Source: Taibaiella sp. (lineage in GTDB: Bacteria; Bacteroidota; Bacteroidia; Chitinophagales; Chitinophagaceae). Taken from it: a stretch of 64,000 nt of DNA. The stretch covers positions 434,001 through 498,000 of the forward strand of contig JAHBTQ010000001.1 of NCBI GenBank assembly GCA_019638495.1, read 5' to 3'. Under the pieces are notes generated by a model. The model did not search any database. It saw only the letters and a list, made by a program, of their open reading frames with translations, and was not told where the DNA came from. Each line of letters opens with the position of its first letter. Within the stretch, counting starts at the first letter, position 1. A program made the position numbers and the translations under genes. Positions 8,670 through 17,587 of the stretch are shown one piece after another.

Positions 8670-9403
8670 GGATATGAGTATTTAGCCAACTCTGCACACA
8701 TCATTTCTTTTACTCTTTGTTTCAGGGCAGGAAGGTCGTCCATAGTCAATCCTTTCACCGGCACCTCCGGCAGTAAAATAGCACGGTTTATGCCTGGCCA
8801 CACCTTCCACCAGGCGCTGTAATGCCAGCGGTGCACAGTATCGGGAAAAACAACCGGCAAAACAGGGGTCTGTGTATTGATGGCAAGACGAAAGGCGCCA
8901 TCATAAAGGTCTTTCATCAGCGTTCCCGTTTCATTGAACGTGCCCTCGGGAAAGATGAGTATATCGCTTTCATTGCGCAGCATGCGCCACATAAGCCGCA
9001 TACTCTTTGCCCGGCTATACGGGCTGCTACGGTCTACCATAATGCCTACCTGCTTATATAGGAAGCCAAAAATGGGAATCTTAGCCATCTCCTTCTTCCC
9101 TAGCGGGCGAAAGTAGCGGGGCAATGCCGGAAACAGCACCACCGTATCCATGTAGGAGATGTGATTGGCAACAACAACATGCCTGCCCCCGCCGGGTTTT
9201 GCCCCACTTACCCTCAGCGGCATACCGATGATCCACAACCAGAAAGTAGCCCAGACTTTTACAATGCGATAGATGACCCGACGCGTGGAGGACTTATTGG
9301 GCAATGCCAGCAACACAAACACCGGAAACGTGATAAGCAGGCCTGCTATGAACGTGACGATAACGTAAGTGGTGTAAATGGGCTGAAGAAGCTTTCTGAA
9401 CAT
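8666..9403 (-). CDS. plsC: 1-acyl-sn-glycerol-3-phosphate acyltransferase (PlsC family)
   Basis: Membrane enzyme that acylates lysophosphatidate to phosphatidate in phospholipid synthesis. 245 residues from MFRKLLQPIYTTY; the longer frame to 9502 overlaps the upstream gene. The HX4D motif (NHISYMD), the FPEGTFNETG substrate motif and a proline-rich VLPVVF segment near the end are all present, after an N-terminal transmembrane helix. The start is two bases downstream of the stop of the preceding membrane-protein gene, so the two are probably cotranscribed. Confidence 0.9.
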   Translation of the reverse strand: MFRKLLQPIYTTYVIVTFIAGLLITFPVFVLLALPNKSSTRRVIYRIVKVWATFWLWIIGMPLRVSGAKPGGGRHVVVANHISYMDTVVLFPALPRYFRPLGKKEMAKIPIFGFLYKQVGIMVDRSSPYSRAKSMRLMWRMLRNESDILIFPEGTFNETGTLMKDLYDGAFRLAINTQTPVLPVVFPDTVHRWHYSAWWKVWPGINRAILLPEVPVKGLTMDDLPALKQRVKEMMCAELAKYSYP

Positions 9404-9405
9404 TA

Positions 9406-9870
9406 TCAGGGCATCATGTGGGGAATGTTGGGGCGGCCCACAACCTGCTTGCCCTCCCAGGGAATCATAGCCATGAAAATGCCCAGAGCAATAAACGAGC
9501 ACCAGAAAAGACGCTTGAATTTGCGGTCGGCATCCATATTTTTCTTGGTTACTGAGTAGCCCACATGCACCAGCACTATTGCAATGACCATAGACACGCT
9601 GTGCTCTACGGCATAAAAGCGGGAATAGGTGTCCTTCATTACGTTTCCGGCAGAGAGTACACCACTAGCAATGATCTTTTGGTAATAGAGTACTATTCCG
9701 AGCAGCAACTGAATATCGCAGAATATCATAAGGCCCAATGCCAGTTGCTTATGCGATTTTCGGAATTCTTTCTTACCCATCATGCCTACCAGGCTGAGCG
9801 CGGAAACGGCCAGCGCGAATGCGAGTATAAAATAGCGTAGAATGCTGTGGAGAAAGAGAAAATGCTGCAT
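9406..9870 (-). CDS. Four-helix membrane protein, cytochrome-b-like
   Basis: 154 residues from MQHFLFLHSILRYF; an ATG at 9882 is a possible alternative. There are four predicted transmembrane helices, with histidines at HSILRYF (helix 1), SHKQLALGL (helix 2 edge), EHSVSM and VHVGYS (helix 3), arranged as in small b-type cytochrome or cytochrome-B561-like proteins found widely in Bacteroidota. Haem binding is not proven. It sits directly upstream of plsC (2-bp gap) and 132 bp downstream of the DinB gene. Confidence 0.65.
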   Translation of the reverse strand: MQHFLFLHSILRYFILAFALAVSALSLVGMMGKKEFRKSHKQLALGLMIFCDIQLLLGIVLYYQKIIASGVLSAGNVMKDTYSRFYAVEHSVSMVIAIVLVHVGYSVTKKNMDADRKFKRLFWCSFIALGIFMAMIPWEGKQVVGRPNIPHMMP

Positions 9871-10002
9871 ATTAGACTGCATTAGTTGTAAACTTTTTAC
9901 ATTTTCGACGAAGGTAATGCGCCGGGCCAATAATCTCCCTTGAAACTCGGGCATTAACAAGCCATTTCAAAAATAGCACATATTGGTGAACGGGCAAATA
10001 TG

Positions 10003-10548
10003 CTAGTGCCCCCACCCCATGCGGTCGCGCAGTGCCATTATTTGTGCGAAATGGTGACGGCTGTGCCATGCGTAGAGTGCCACCAGTTCCCAAAGAGGAA
10101 AGCTTCGCTTGTACTCCGGGTGATAATAGGTGCGCCGGAGCGCGGCGGCATCGACCTGCTGTAGCACTGACACCCATCGGCGGTGCAGCGCGTGCAGTAA
10201 TGTCACGGACACATTTACCGGTATGGCCTCGACGTCGGGCAGTAGGGCCCAGGAGTCCTGGTCATAAGGCTTAACGGTAGGATTGTCTTCAGTCAACGTA
10301 AGCTTTACGCGGATATAGGCGTTCATATGGCTATCCGCCAGGTGATGTATCAACTGCTGGATACTCCAGCCGCCCTCGCGGTATGGCACACGAAGCTGAT
10401 CGTGGTCCAGGTTTTCGATACACCCGTCCATCCAGGAGGGGAGCGCAGAGAGGATGGCTATCCACTCTTCCATATCTTTCTGTGTGTAGCCGGTTGGCGG
10501 CTCATAGCGCCCAATGGGGTACTTCAGATCTTCAAGTTGCTGGTCCAT
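10003..10548 (-). CDS. yfiT: DinB-family putative metal-dependent hydrolase, YfiT/BstA-like
   Basis: 181 residues. It starts with the YfiT-type LKYPIGRYEPP segment and has the three metal-ligand histidines of the DinB four-helix bundle: QLIHHLADSH, and AWHSRHHFAQI near the C-terminus. Relatives in Firmicutes transfer bacillithiol; Bacteroidota homologues are annotated as putative hydrolases or thiol transferases without a fixed substrate. It starts five bases after the stop of the SGNH gene, so they are likely cotranscribed. Confidence 0.85.
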   Translation of the reverse strand: MDQQLEDLKYPIGRYEPPTGYTQKDMEEWIAILSALPSWMDGCIENLDHDQLRVPYREGGWSIQQLIHHLADSHMNAYIRVKLTLTEDNPTVKPYDQDSWALLPDVEAIPVNVSVTLLHALHRRWVSVLQQVDAAALRRTYYHPEYKRSFPLWELVALYAWHSRHHFAQIMALRDRMGWGH

Positions 10549-10553
10549 ATACT

Positions 10554-11594
10554 TTAGTTTTTCCCCGTCGCCTGATAATAGTAGCGGCGTTCCTGCTCTG
10601 TGGGGCGATATACCTTTTCATCTCGCGAGTAACGGTTTCGCTGGGAGAAATATTCGTCGAGAATGTCGCCTCCATTGGTACATACTATCACGATGTCGGG
10701 CTCGGTATAACGACCCTTTTCACGGTATAGCGAGAGGTAGTCCTCCATTGTATAGGAGGAATGACCGGCATTCAGCATTTCCTTATCCGGATAGCGCATC
10801 TGCAATTGCTGGGTAATGGTATAGTCGTCGTCGATAAACGGATTGAGAATCCGGGAATCACCAAGAAAGAGAATGCGTTGGCGTGTCTTAGGGAATGTAA
10901 CAGAGTGAAACATGCGCAGGCCCTGCTTATTCACCGTGAATTTTGAATTGGGTCGCTCTCCTTCTTCAAGTGGCTTTTTTGTCGCCACATCATCAGTCTG
11001 TTCGCTTTCAGGTGTCAGATCACCGAACGTCTCCGGACGGTCACCGGCGGGAAATGAGACCGAGTTGTGGTAATCGTCATACTTTACAAGCACACCTGCG
11101 AGCATCTGGGCACAAAATGTAGCACCCGCCCGCGACCAGCCACCGCCCACAGGTGCGCGATTAGGATCGTTTACCGACGTCCACTCGGAAATGTCGGGGG
11201 TGATGTCGATGCAATCTATACCCTGGTTGGCACAAATCTGAACGATATAAGGAATTCCGTAAGAATTAGCATAGGAAGCAAACTTGCCCACCTCAGGTGT
11301 CATCACCACTACCATTAGTTTGGCATGGTCCTCATCCACCGCCGCCTTCAATGCTATGAGCTGCTGTGCATACCTGCTTTGCAGCTCACCATAGAGCAGG
11401 TTAGCAGACTGCCCCCTAAGAATATCTTCACCGGGCACTTTAGGATATTCTTCGATAGAGGACTTCCGTGCTATGCGCACCGTCATACTCCCAAAGTCGT
11501 TCTTTTTCTTTTTGCCTTTTTCGTCACTGCTACCACACGAGGCAGCCAGCAGAGGCAGGAGGCAGAGGAGCAGTATATGGTGTGCTTTCAACAT
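10554..11594 (-). CDS. SGNH/GDSL-like lipoprotein hydrolase
   Basis: 346 residues from the ATG at 11594; the longer frame to 11699 lacks a signal sequence at its N-terminus. The lipoprotein signal peptide has the lipobox LLAASC, followed by a charged linker SSDEKGKKKKN. The catalytic half lies in the C-terminal region: RILFLGDSRI (GDS serine), MLNAGHSSY and IVCTNGGDILDEYF. The middle segment VDEDHAKLMVVVMTPE resembles the central strand of SGNH esterases, so the domain may start earlier. It is probably a periplasmic or surface esterase or acetylesterase; substrate unknown. First gene of a two-gene unit with the DinB protein. Confidence 0.75.
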   Translation of the reverse strand: MLKAHHILLLCLLPLLAASCGSSDEKGKKKKNDFGSMTVRIARKSSIEEYPKVPGEDILRGQSANLLYGELQSRYAQQLIALKAAVDEDHAKLMVVVMTPEVGKFASYANSYGIPYIVQICANQGIDCIDITPDISEWTSVNDPNRAPVGGGWSRAGATFCAQMLAGVLVKYDDYHNSVSFPAGDRPETFGDLTPESEQTDDVATKKPLEEGERPNSKFTVNKQGLRMFHSVTFPKTRQRILFLGDSRILNPFIDDDYTITQQLQMRYPDKEMLNAGHSSYTMEDYLSLYREKGRYTEPDIVIVCTNGGDILDEYFSQRNRYSRDEKVYRPTEQERRYYYQATGKN

Positions 11595-11735
11595 AAAAGG
11601 GGGCGATCTTTCCGAAGGTAGTAATGATGCCGCAGAATGTAAAATGAAGGATTTGAGAAATTTTGAGGTGGATAGGTTCGCTATGACATATGTTGGCAAT
11701 CAAACGTTTGTTCCGGTGAATTGCTACTTTTAGGT

Positions 11736-12911
11736 ATGAAAAAGTTACTCCCCCTTGTTGTGTGTTGTATTATGTCCACTCTATGTCAGGCACAGAAAGA
11801 CACCGTATTTCTTGACGAGGACTCAAAAGTAACTACAGACAGAACCAAGTATGTATACTATAGATTTGTAGAAGAACGGGATGGCCTCTACCATGTCAGA
11901 GATTATCACCGCAATCACGTGCTGCAGTCGACGGGCAGCTACCTGGACCGTGAAATGAATGTTGAGCATGGCTACTTCATTATCTACGATTCTGCCGCGA
12001 ATAAAACGATGGAAGGCCCTTATGTAAATGGCAAACAAGATGGTGACTGGGTAGCATACAACAGACCTTGCGACGACCTTTTCGTTGATGACTCAGTACA
12101 CTATGTAAAAGGAGAGGGTGAAGGCCGCAGTACGAAATGGGAACACTCTACACAGAAGCTGGTGGCGGTTGGCAACATGCATAACAGTATGGCAGACGGA
12201 GAATGGATCGTATACTACCCATCCGGCCAAACGCGCATTATCCGCCACTTCAGGAAGGACGTTGATCATGGGCATTATTTGGAATATGAAGACAGCACCG
12301 GAAATCTCATTATTGAAGGAGACTTTTACAATGGGATCCAGGTGGGTACCGTATACACCTACTTTCGAAGTGGGATACGCGGCGACACCAGTTCTATTGT
12401 CGTGCATTTCGACTCGGTTGACAAACGCACTTTGGTTATAGAGTTTGACTCGCTTACCCATAGAAGGGCCCGGACAGTAGACTTTCTATACGACAAATAT
12501 GAGGGAAAATGGATAGAGTACTGCGAAGACACTGACCTGGTTTCCGCGATATACACTTACAAGCAAAGCAAAAAGGAGGGCCCCTTCAAGTCATATCCAT
12601 GTTATGGCGATCACTACCTGGAATCTGAGGGCCTATACAAGAATGATCAAATGGAGGGAAAAATTAGACGTTACTACCCAGACGGAAAACTTCGAATGGA
12701 GGAACAATACAAGGAGGATATGCGCACCGGGGAGACAAAGGAATATTTCTATGACGACAATGGGGTATTGGAAAGGACTGAAGAGTCGATCCTAAACCCA
12801 ACCCTGAAGGAAACTATTTATAGAAACGGCCAGGCCGATTCTGTGAACCTGTACACAGAGTATGGCCTACTGAGAAGTTATAAGGTGAAAAAACAAACAA
12901 AAGGGAAATAG
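11736..12911 (+). CDS. Secreted MORN/YwqK-repeat protein
   Basis: 391 residues from MKKLLPLVVCCIMSTLCQAQ, a clear signal peptide; the in-frame start at 11721 overlaps a -7-like element (TACTTTTAG). The body holds repeated MORN-like strands: GPYVNGKQDGDWVAYN, MADGEWIVYYPSGQ, KYEGKWIEY, KKEGPFKSYP, MEGKIRRYYPDGKLRMEEQY. Databases call this family toxin-antitoxin system YwqK antitoxin, but no toxin partner is present here and the signal peptide points to an exported protein. A palindrome CAAACGTTTG sits at 11701-11710 and may be a regulator site. Confidence 0.75.
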   Translation: MKKLLPLVVCCIMSTLCQAQKDTVFLDEDSKVTTDRTKYVYYRFVEERDGLYHVRDYHRNHVLQSTGSYLDREMNVEHGYFIIYDSAANKTMEGPYVNGKQDGDWVAYNRPCDDLFVDDSVHYVKGEGEGRSTKWEHSTQKLVAVGNMHNSMADGEWIVYYPSGQTRIIRHFRKDVDHGHYLEYEDSTGNLIIEGDFYNGIQVGTVYTYFRSGIRGDTSSIVVHFDSVDKRTLVIEFDSLTHRRARTVDFLYDKYEGKWIEYCEDTDLVSAIYTYKQSKKEGPFKSYPCYGDHYLESEGLYKNDQMEGKIRRYYPDGKLRMEEQYKEDMRTGETKEYFYDDNGVLERTEESILNPTLKETIYRNGQADSVNLYTEYGLLRSYKVKKQTKGK

Positions 12912-12949
12912 CCATTCTAAACAGGATATACCATTCCGTGCAAAAAGCT

Positions 12950-14059
12950 ATGTCCACATTCAATGGACTTGCGAAGAAGGCAATCACTTCTTGTGTTGTT
13001 GTCGTGCTTGCATTTTGCTGTAGTGCGCAAACTGAGGAAAAAGCGCATGAACATGCAATTTCCTTCTCCGGCTATGGCGAGGTGTACTATGGCTTCGACT
13101 TTAACCGGCCAAAGAGCAATGAACGGCCGCCCTTTGTCTATACACACAACAGGAACAATGAGATCAATGTGAACCTGGCGTTTCTGAAGGGGACATATTC
13201 TCATCGGCGCGCAAGAGCAAACGTGGCCCTTGCTGCAGGCACCTACATGAATGCCGTGTATGCCGCAGAGCCGGGGGTGCTGAAAAACATTTACGAAGCG
13301 AATATAGGCGTGAAGCTATCGCAGCGCCAAGATCTGTGGCTTGATGCCGGGGTGCTGCCGTCGCACATTGGGTTTGAGAGTGCAATTGCAACGGATTGCA
13401 AAACCCTGACCCGTAGCCTGGTAGCGGAGCACTCACCCTACTACGAAAGCGGCGCAAGGATGTCGTATAGTCCGGCAAATAAGAAATGGTATTTTGCTGC
13501 GCTGCTGCTGAATGGATGGCAGCGTATACAAAGACCCGCCGGCAACACAACGATGGGTGCGGGCAGCCAGATCACCTATTCGCCAACTGACAAGCTGATC
13601 CTGAACTACAGCACCTTTGCAGGTAATGAACAGCCTGACAGTCTGAAAAAGTACAGAACCTTTCATAACCTATATGGTACAATTCAGCTAACCTCCAAAG
13701 TGAGCCTGACAGCAGGAATTGACTATGGTATGGAACAGAGGGCAAAGGGCTCTGCCACATGGAACAACTGGATGGGTACATGCCTCATTATACAATACAA
13801 ATCCGGCGGTAAGTGGGCACTGGCGGCGAGGGGCGAGTACTACCAGGACGACAGCAGCGTGATAGTAGTGACCGGCATACCCGGCGGATTTCGTACGCTT
13901 GGCATCTCAGCCAATTTCGATTACTACATAACAGAACATGTGTTATGGCGAATTGAGGTCAAAACTTACAAAACCGAGACTGCAATATACCCTACCGGAG
14001 ATGGAGGCTATGTTGCCACAAGCCCTGCCGCAACAACATCGTTGTGTGTGCATTTCTAA
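12950..14059 (+). CDS. Outer-membrane porin, bbp2/OmpL-like
   Basis: 369 residues from the ATG at 12950 (a GTG at 12938 is in frame). The signal peptide ends FCCSAQ. The mature protein begins ISFSGYGEVYYGFDF and continues with the features of the Bacteroidota putative beta-barrel porin-2 family: NLAFLKGTYSH, LDAGVLPSHIGFESAIA, SPYYESGARMSYSP and the final VCVHF ending in phenylalanine. It probably allows passive uptake of small solutes; specificity unknown. It follows the YwqK gene by 38 bp and may be cotranscribed. Confidence 0.8.
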   Translation: MSTFNGLAKKAITSCVVVVLAFCCSAQTEEKAHEHAISFSGYGEVYYGFDFNRPKSNERPPFVYTHNRNNEINVNLAFLKGTYSHRRARANVALAAGTYMNAVYAAEPGVLKNIYEANIGVKLSQRQDLWLDAGVLPSHIGFESAIATDCKTLTRSLVAEHSPYYESGARMSYSPANKKWYFAALLLNGWQRIQRPAGNTTMGAGSQITYSPTDKLILNYSTFAGNEQPDSLKKYRTFHNLYGTIQLTSKVSLTAGIDYGMEQRAKGSATWNNWMGTCLIIQYKSGGKWALAARGEYYQDDSSVIVVTGIPGGFRTLGISANFDYYITEHVLWRIEVKTYKTETAIYPTGDGGYVATSPAATTSLCVHF

Positions 14060-14110
14060 TACCGCGCCAGTGTGAATGAAATCGGGCAATTCGCAAACGG
14101 CTCCCTTATC

Positions 14111-14129
14111 TGGCAGTTGTAAACTGCCA
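14111..14129. repeat. REP-like palindrome, copy A
   Basis: TGGCAGTTGTAAACTGCCA, a hairpin with the core GTT-NNN-AAC. The following 60 bases resemble those after copy C at 61604. Confidence 0.65.
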
Positions 14130-14240
14130 CCTATCGTGAGGCACAGGTTGGCAAGGGCACAGGGCTACGCGCCAAACCTGCGCCAGTGTACAATGTGCAA
14201 ATGTGACTAGGTGCAGATGGTACTCATGTTAGCGTATGAC

Positions 14241-14259
14241 TGGCAGTTGCAAACTGCCA
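14241..14259. repeat. REP-like palindrome, copy B
   Basis: TGGCAGTTGCAAACTGCCA, identical to copy A except at one loop position, 130 bases away and in the same orientation. Confidence 0.65.
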
Positions 14260-14384
14260 TCTTGCATGTGGCAGTGGGTTGCCAATTCCCTGTTTGCCGC
14301 GAGATTGCCTGCCCGAACAGGCGGGCTTTGTCGCAGCTTGCGCACAGGGCTTTGCTTTGCTCCGCGCAATGACGAGCCGGATAA

Positions 14385-14416
14385 ATGAAAGGGGCTGTCC
14401 CTGGTGAGACAGCCCC
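14385..14416 (-). terminator. Terminator of the TPR gene
   Basis: Nine-bp stem GGGGCTGTC (14391-14399) and GACAGCCCC (14408-14416). Read on the - strand it is followed by TTTCATTT, 26 bases after the TPR stop codon. Confidence 0.65.
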
Positions 14417-14441
14417 TGTATGAATGGTGTGCAGTATTGCG

Positions 14442-16046
14442 CTAACTTTTCTTGGCAGGCGCTTTCTTGCCCGCTTTCATTGCGTCTTCTATCTGCTTAG
14501 CCAGGTCGTTTGTTGGTTCTATGGCGCGGATCTTGTCAATGTAGAGCTTCATGTTGTCCTTGTTGTCTGTCTTGTATGCATTCAGCAACAGGTAAGAATA
14601 GGCGATCTTCATGTCGTTCTTCTTGTCATATGTAGGGCCTACGAGGTCGAGCCACTTTGTGAACACGGGAACGGCTGTACCGGTAACAGCGTCTGAGTCG
14701 ATAGCCGCAAGCGCGCGTGCATGCCAGTAGTAAGCAGATGGCTGGTCGGCATATTTTGCTTCGAATTCTTCAAATGCCTTTACAGACTTGTTGAGGTCGT
14801 TGCAATAGTAGTACATGTAGCCCCTCCAGAAATAATCCAGCGGCTGTGTAGCAGGATTGCCTTTAACAAGGATGTCATACCACTCTGCTGACTTACAATA
14901 ATCTTTCTTAGACTTGAACGCCTCGGCCACTTCGCGCAGCACATCAGACTTGTTGCTGGATGTGTCGCCAGAAACACCCTTCTGGTAATAAACGCCGGCA
15001 GAATCGAGCTGGTCGAGCTTCATAAACAGCTTACCAAATTCGATGTATGCACCGGGAGTAATCTTCTTGGGGTCCTGCATACCAAGGTACCTGCGGATGG
15101 TGTTGGCAGCTTCCACAGAGTCGCCACAGTTTGCCTGTGAGAAACCAAGGATACCGGTAAGCTCAGTAACATTTGCAGGTGTGTTCTGCCCGCCAAGGAG
15201 CTTTTTGGCCTGCTTAGCCGCATCGCAATAGCTCTGTGCCTGGTACAGGGTACGTGCATACTCCAGTTGGTCTTGTGTTGAATTGTCTGAGTGAGACAGG
15301 TACTCCTCGAGGTTCTGCAATGCCAGCTTATACTTACCTGAACGCGAGTAGGCATTAGCCAGCGACTTGTAAGGCAACGGGTTTGTATTGTCAGCATCCT
15401 TTGCACGGGCATAGTTGTCGAGCGCGCTCTGGTAGTTGCGGGCATCGTACCACAGGTCGCCTATGCGGGTGAATGCGAGCGAGTTGGTCTTATCCTTGTC
15501 CGTAACCATCTCATAGTTGGTCATGGCTTCACCACCACCGCCGGGCACCTTGCGCATCACATCGCCCAGGCCAATGTGCAGAGGAGCTTTCTCTGCATCG
15601 GGCGCCTTAGTAAGGGCATCTTTGTACCATGCAGCCGCCTGGTTGTAGTCGCCGCCCTCGGTATAGGCAATTGCATCAGCAGCGTATTTAAGCTGAATCC
15701 AGTCTTTCTTCTTTGCCTTTGCTGCAAGGTCTTTTGATATCTTATTTCCGGTAGCTGCGTCTTTCTTTTCAAAGGCTATACGCGCGGTTCCAGAGATATT
15801 TGCAGGATCTTCAGGAAACTTGGCAAAGCGTGCTGCTGCCTGGTCCAGGTTGCCCATTTCAAGTTCAGCAAGTCCCAGGTAGTAGTTAGCCAGCGGGTCT
15901 TTGTCGGCATTGGGCGCCAGCGCTGCCTCAGCCGATTTGTACTTTTTGTAGTTGTAAAGCTTTATACCATTTTTTACAGCGGCATCTTGTGCGCCGGCAA
16001 CGAAAGCGGAAGCTACGAAAGCCAGCATGGTCACTATTCTTTTCAT
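14442..16046 (-). CDS. Secreted tetratricopeptide-repeat protein
   Basis: 534 residues with signal peptide MKRIVTMLAFVASAFVAGAQ. About ten TPR units follow, shown by repeated pairs such as PLANYYLGLAELEMGNLDQA, LAFTRIGDLWYDARNYQSAL, PLPYKSLANAYSRSGKYKLA and DYFWRGYMYYYCNDLNKS. The tail is lysine-rich (MKAGKKAPAKKS). Likely a periplasmic or outer-membrane scaffold. It follows the PstS-like gene by 45 bp on the same strand, a pairing frequent in Bacteroidota, so the two probably act together. Confidence 0.85.
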   Translation of the reverse strand: MKRIVTMLAFVASAFVAGAQDAAVKNGIKLYNYKKYKSAEAALAPNADKDPLANYYLGLAELEMGNLDQAAARFAKFPEDPANISGTARIAFEKKDAATGNKISKDLAAKAKKKDWIQLKYAADAIAYTEGGDYNQAAAWYKDALTKAPDAEKAPLHIGLGDVMRKVPGGGGEAMTNYEMVTDKDKTNSLAFTRIGDLWYDARNYQSALDNYARAKDADNTNPLPYKSLANAYSRSGKYKLALQNLEEYLSHSDNSTQDQLEYARTLYQAQSYCDAAKQAKKLLGGQNTPANVTELTGILGFSQANCGDSVEAANTIRRYLGMQDPKKITPGAYIEFGKLFMKLDQLDSAGVYYQKGVSGDTSSNKSDVLREVAEAFKSKKDYCKSAEWYDILVKGNPATQPLDYFWRGYMYYYCNDLNKSVKAFEEFEAKYADQPSAYYWHARALAAIDSDAVTGTAVPVFTKWLDLVGPTYDKKNDMKIAYSYLLLNAYKTDNKDNMKLYIDKIRAIEPTNDLAKQIEDAMKAGKKAPAKKS

Positions 16047-16091
16047 TGTTTACTCTTTCGGTACAGTGTACCTTTTTTACTGTTTAGAAAA

Positions 16092-16994
16092 TTACTTGTT
16101 ATTTATCTGAGCCTCCCTTATCACCATTTCTGAGCGAACGGGAAACATGTGTGCATGGAAAAATATTAACTGCCCGCGCTGCTGTGCCAGGAAGTTGGCA
16201 AAGCCTGTGCCCAGGCCAGGGTAGCTTTCACTGTTTATGTAATAGACATTGCGCGTAAGGGGATATGTCTTCAACGCTATATATGCCTGGTATGGCTGCA
16301 GGAATTCTCCTGTTTTCTCATTCTTCAAGCCCACCACCTTTACACTATTAATAAATGCACCGGTATTATTAGGGTCGGCAGAATCGCTGACATAACCGAG
16401 GCCCACAAAACCAATAGCATCGGGATTCTTCTGAACGTAATCTACTACTTCATTATTGCCCTTTGCTGCAAATACGTTTGCGCCCAGCTTTTCGCCACGC
16501 AATATGGAATCGTTTACAAACCTCACGGTACTGGACGCAGCATCATCGAACACAACTGTGTACTTTTTGCTATACTGCCCTGTGAGTATGCCCTTAAGCA
16601 TTAGCATATCCATGAGCGTGTCTGCAGACTCCTTATTGACGATCACTGCCACAGCATCGCGTGCCAGGGGGAGTGTAGTAGGATAAATCTGACGGTCTTT
16701 GCATGCAGCTTTTTCCTTGTCGGACAGATCGCGGGTAACCAGAATGAGGCGGGCTTTCTTCTCAAAATAGTCTTTGAAGCACTCCGATTCGGGCTTGTAA
16801 TGGATATGGACTTTGGCATCGGGGAAACTGCTATCAAAAACAGTACCCTGCTGTTCCATTACCGGGCGAAACGTTTCATCAACGGAAATGTCAATTTCCC
16901 CTTTTCCTAACGAATCAGGATGGGCCGGCCGGTCGTCGCAAGACGCCAGCAACAAGCCAAAGCTCAGAACCAGGAAAGACCTCATTTTACCCAT
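16092..16994 (-). CDS. PstS-like phosphate-binding lipoprotein
   Basis: 300 residues from MGKMRSFLVLSFG; the longer frame to 17054 has no signal peptide at its start. The lipobox is LLASC. The PBP-like fold shows GEIDISVDETFRPVMEQQ, LILVTRDLSDKEK, LARDAVAVIVNKES, ILTGQYSKKY and NPDAIGFVGLGYVSD. No PstC/PstA/PstB transport genes are nearby, so it may be a binding or sensing protein and not part of a classical Pst transporter. Upstream partner of the TPR gene. Confidence 0.8.
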   Translation of the reverse strand: MGKMRSFLVLSFGLLLASCDDRPAHPDSLGKGEIDISVDETFRPVMEQQGTVFDSSFPDAKVHIHYKPESECFKDYFEKKARLILVTRDLSDKEKAACKDRQIYPTTLPLARDAVAVIVNKESADTLMDMLMLKGILTGQYSKKYTVVFDDAASSTVRFVNDSILRGEKLGANVFAAKGNNEVVDYVQKNPDAIGFVGLGYVSDSADPNNTGAFINSVKVVGLKNEKTGEFLQPYQAYIALKTYPLTRNVYYINSESYPGLGTGFANFLAQQRGQLIFFHAHMFPVRSEMVIREAQINNK

Positions 16995-17176
16995 AGGGAG
17001 CGCAATTTTACTCAATAATCTACTGAATGTAAACCCAGATATTTCTTCTAACAATTATTTAACAGACATTGCTAATTTTCAGCATATGGTTGTCCGGGAG
17101 CCATTTACAGCCTCTTATGACGAAGCCGGATAGACGTTTTCTTATACGTAACCTTGTGTGGCTGTCGGGCTTATCG

Positions 17177-17425
17177 TCAACGTCCTGTGCGTGGACTTTT
17201 GCGGAAAAGAACTATTATGCCCCGATAGAGACGAAAGGCGCCATAGAGCAGCATGACGGTTCCCAGCACATAAGCCGTAGTAGCTGAGAGCTCCACAGTA
17301 CCGAAGTAATGCATGGTAAAAAGGACAACTCCCACGATAACATAAATTGCCCCCATGGCCATGTCAAGACTGGTACGGAAGGATTTATAGGTCCTGCTTT
17401 CGGTCATTCGTTCATCCAGGTTCAT
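17177..17425 (-). CDS. Small two-helix membrane protein
   Basis: 82 residues from the ATG at 17425 (MNLDERMTESRTYK); the longer frame to 17515 adds a non-conserved-looking extension. Two hydrophobic helices, MGAIYVIVGVVLFTM and TAYVLGTVMLLYGAFRLY, then a basic tail. It lies 182 bp upstream of the PstS-like and TPR genes on the same strand. Family unknown. Confidence 0.65.
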   Translation of the reverse strand: MNLDERMTESRTYKSFRTSLDMAMGAIYVIVGVVLFTMHYFGTVELSATTAYVLGTVMLLYGAFRLYRGIIVLFRKSPRTGR

Positions 17426-17573
17426 CAGTTTATTCTTTTTTGCAAAGTTACCTCTATGCTTTATTATGTAGATACAAATCAGGTGCCGTTCCATAACCCA
17501 TAGGGTAGTTTGCACTCACTTTAACATTCTGTAAAAAAGAGGAGAAGAAATTTCTATTATTCGTAATGTTTTA

Positions 17574-17582
17574 TATTTTTGC
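17574..17582 (+). promoter_or_regulatory. -7 box overlapping a TTG start, before a GTG start
   Basis: TATTTTTGC is a full consensus box. It covers the TTG at 17579, which therefore cannot be the start, and ends five bases before the in-frame GTG at 17588, suggesting a leaderless GTG-start mRNA. Confidence 0.55.
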
Positions 17583-17587
17583 GCCCT

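Larger units (their letters stand above)
14060..14441. other. 382-bp intergenic region with REP-like repeats
   Basis: Non-coding gap between convergent genes. It holds two copies of a palindromic repeat (14111 and 14241), a further hairpin GCCTGCCCGAACAGGCGGGC (about 14308-14327) and the TPR gene's terminator. The sequence after each palindrome resembles that after the palindrome at 61604, including CAGGTTGGC and GGCTACGCGCCA, so this is an interspersed repeat and not unique DNA. Confidence 0.6.
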
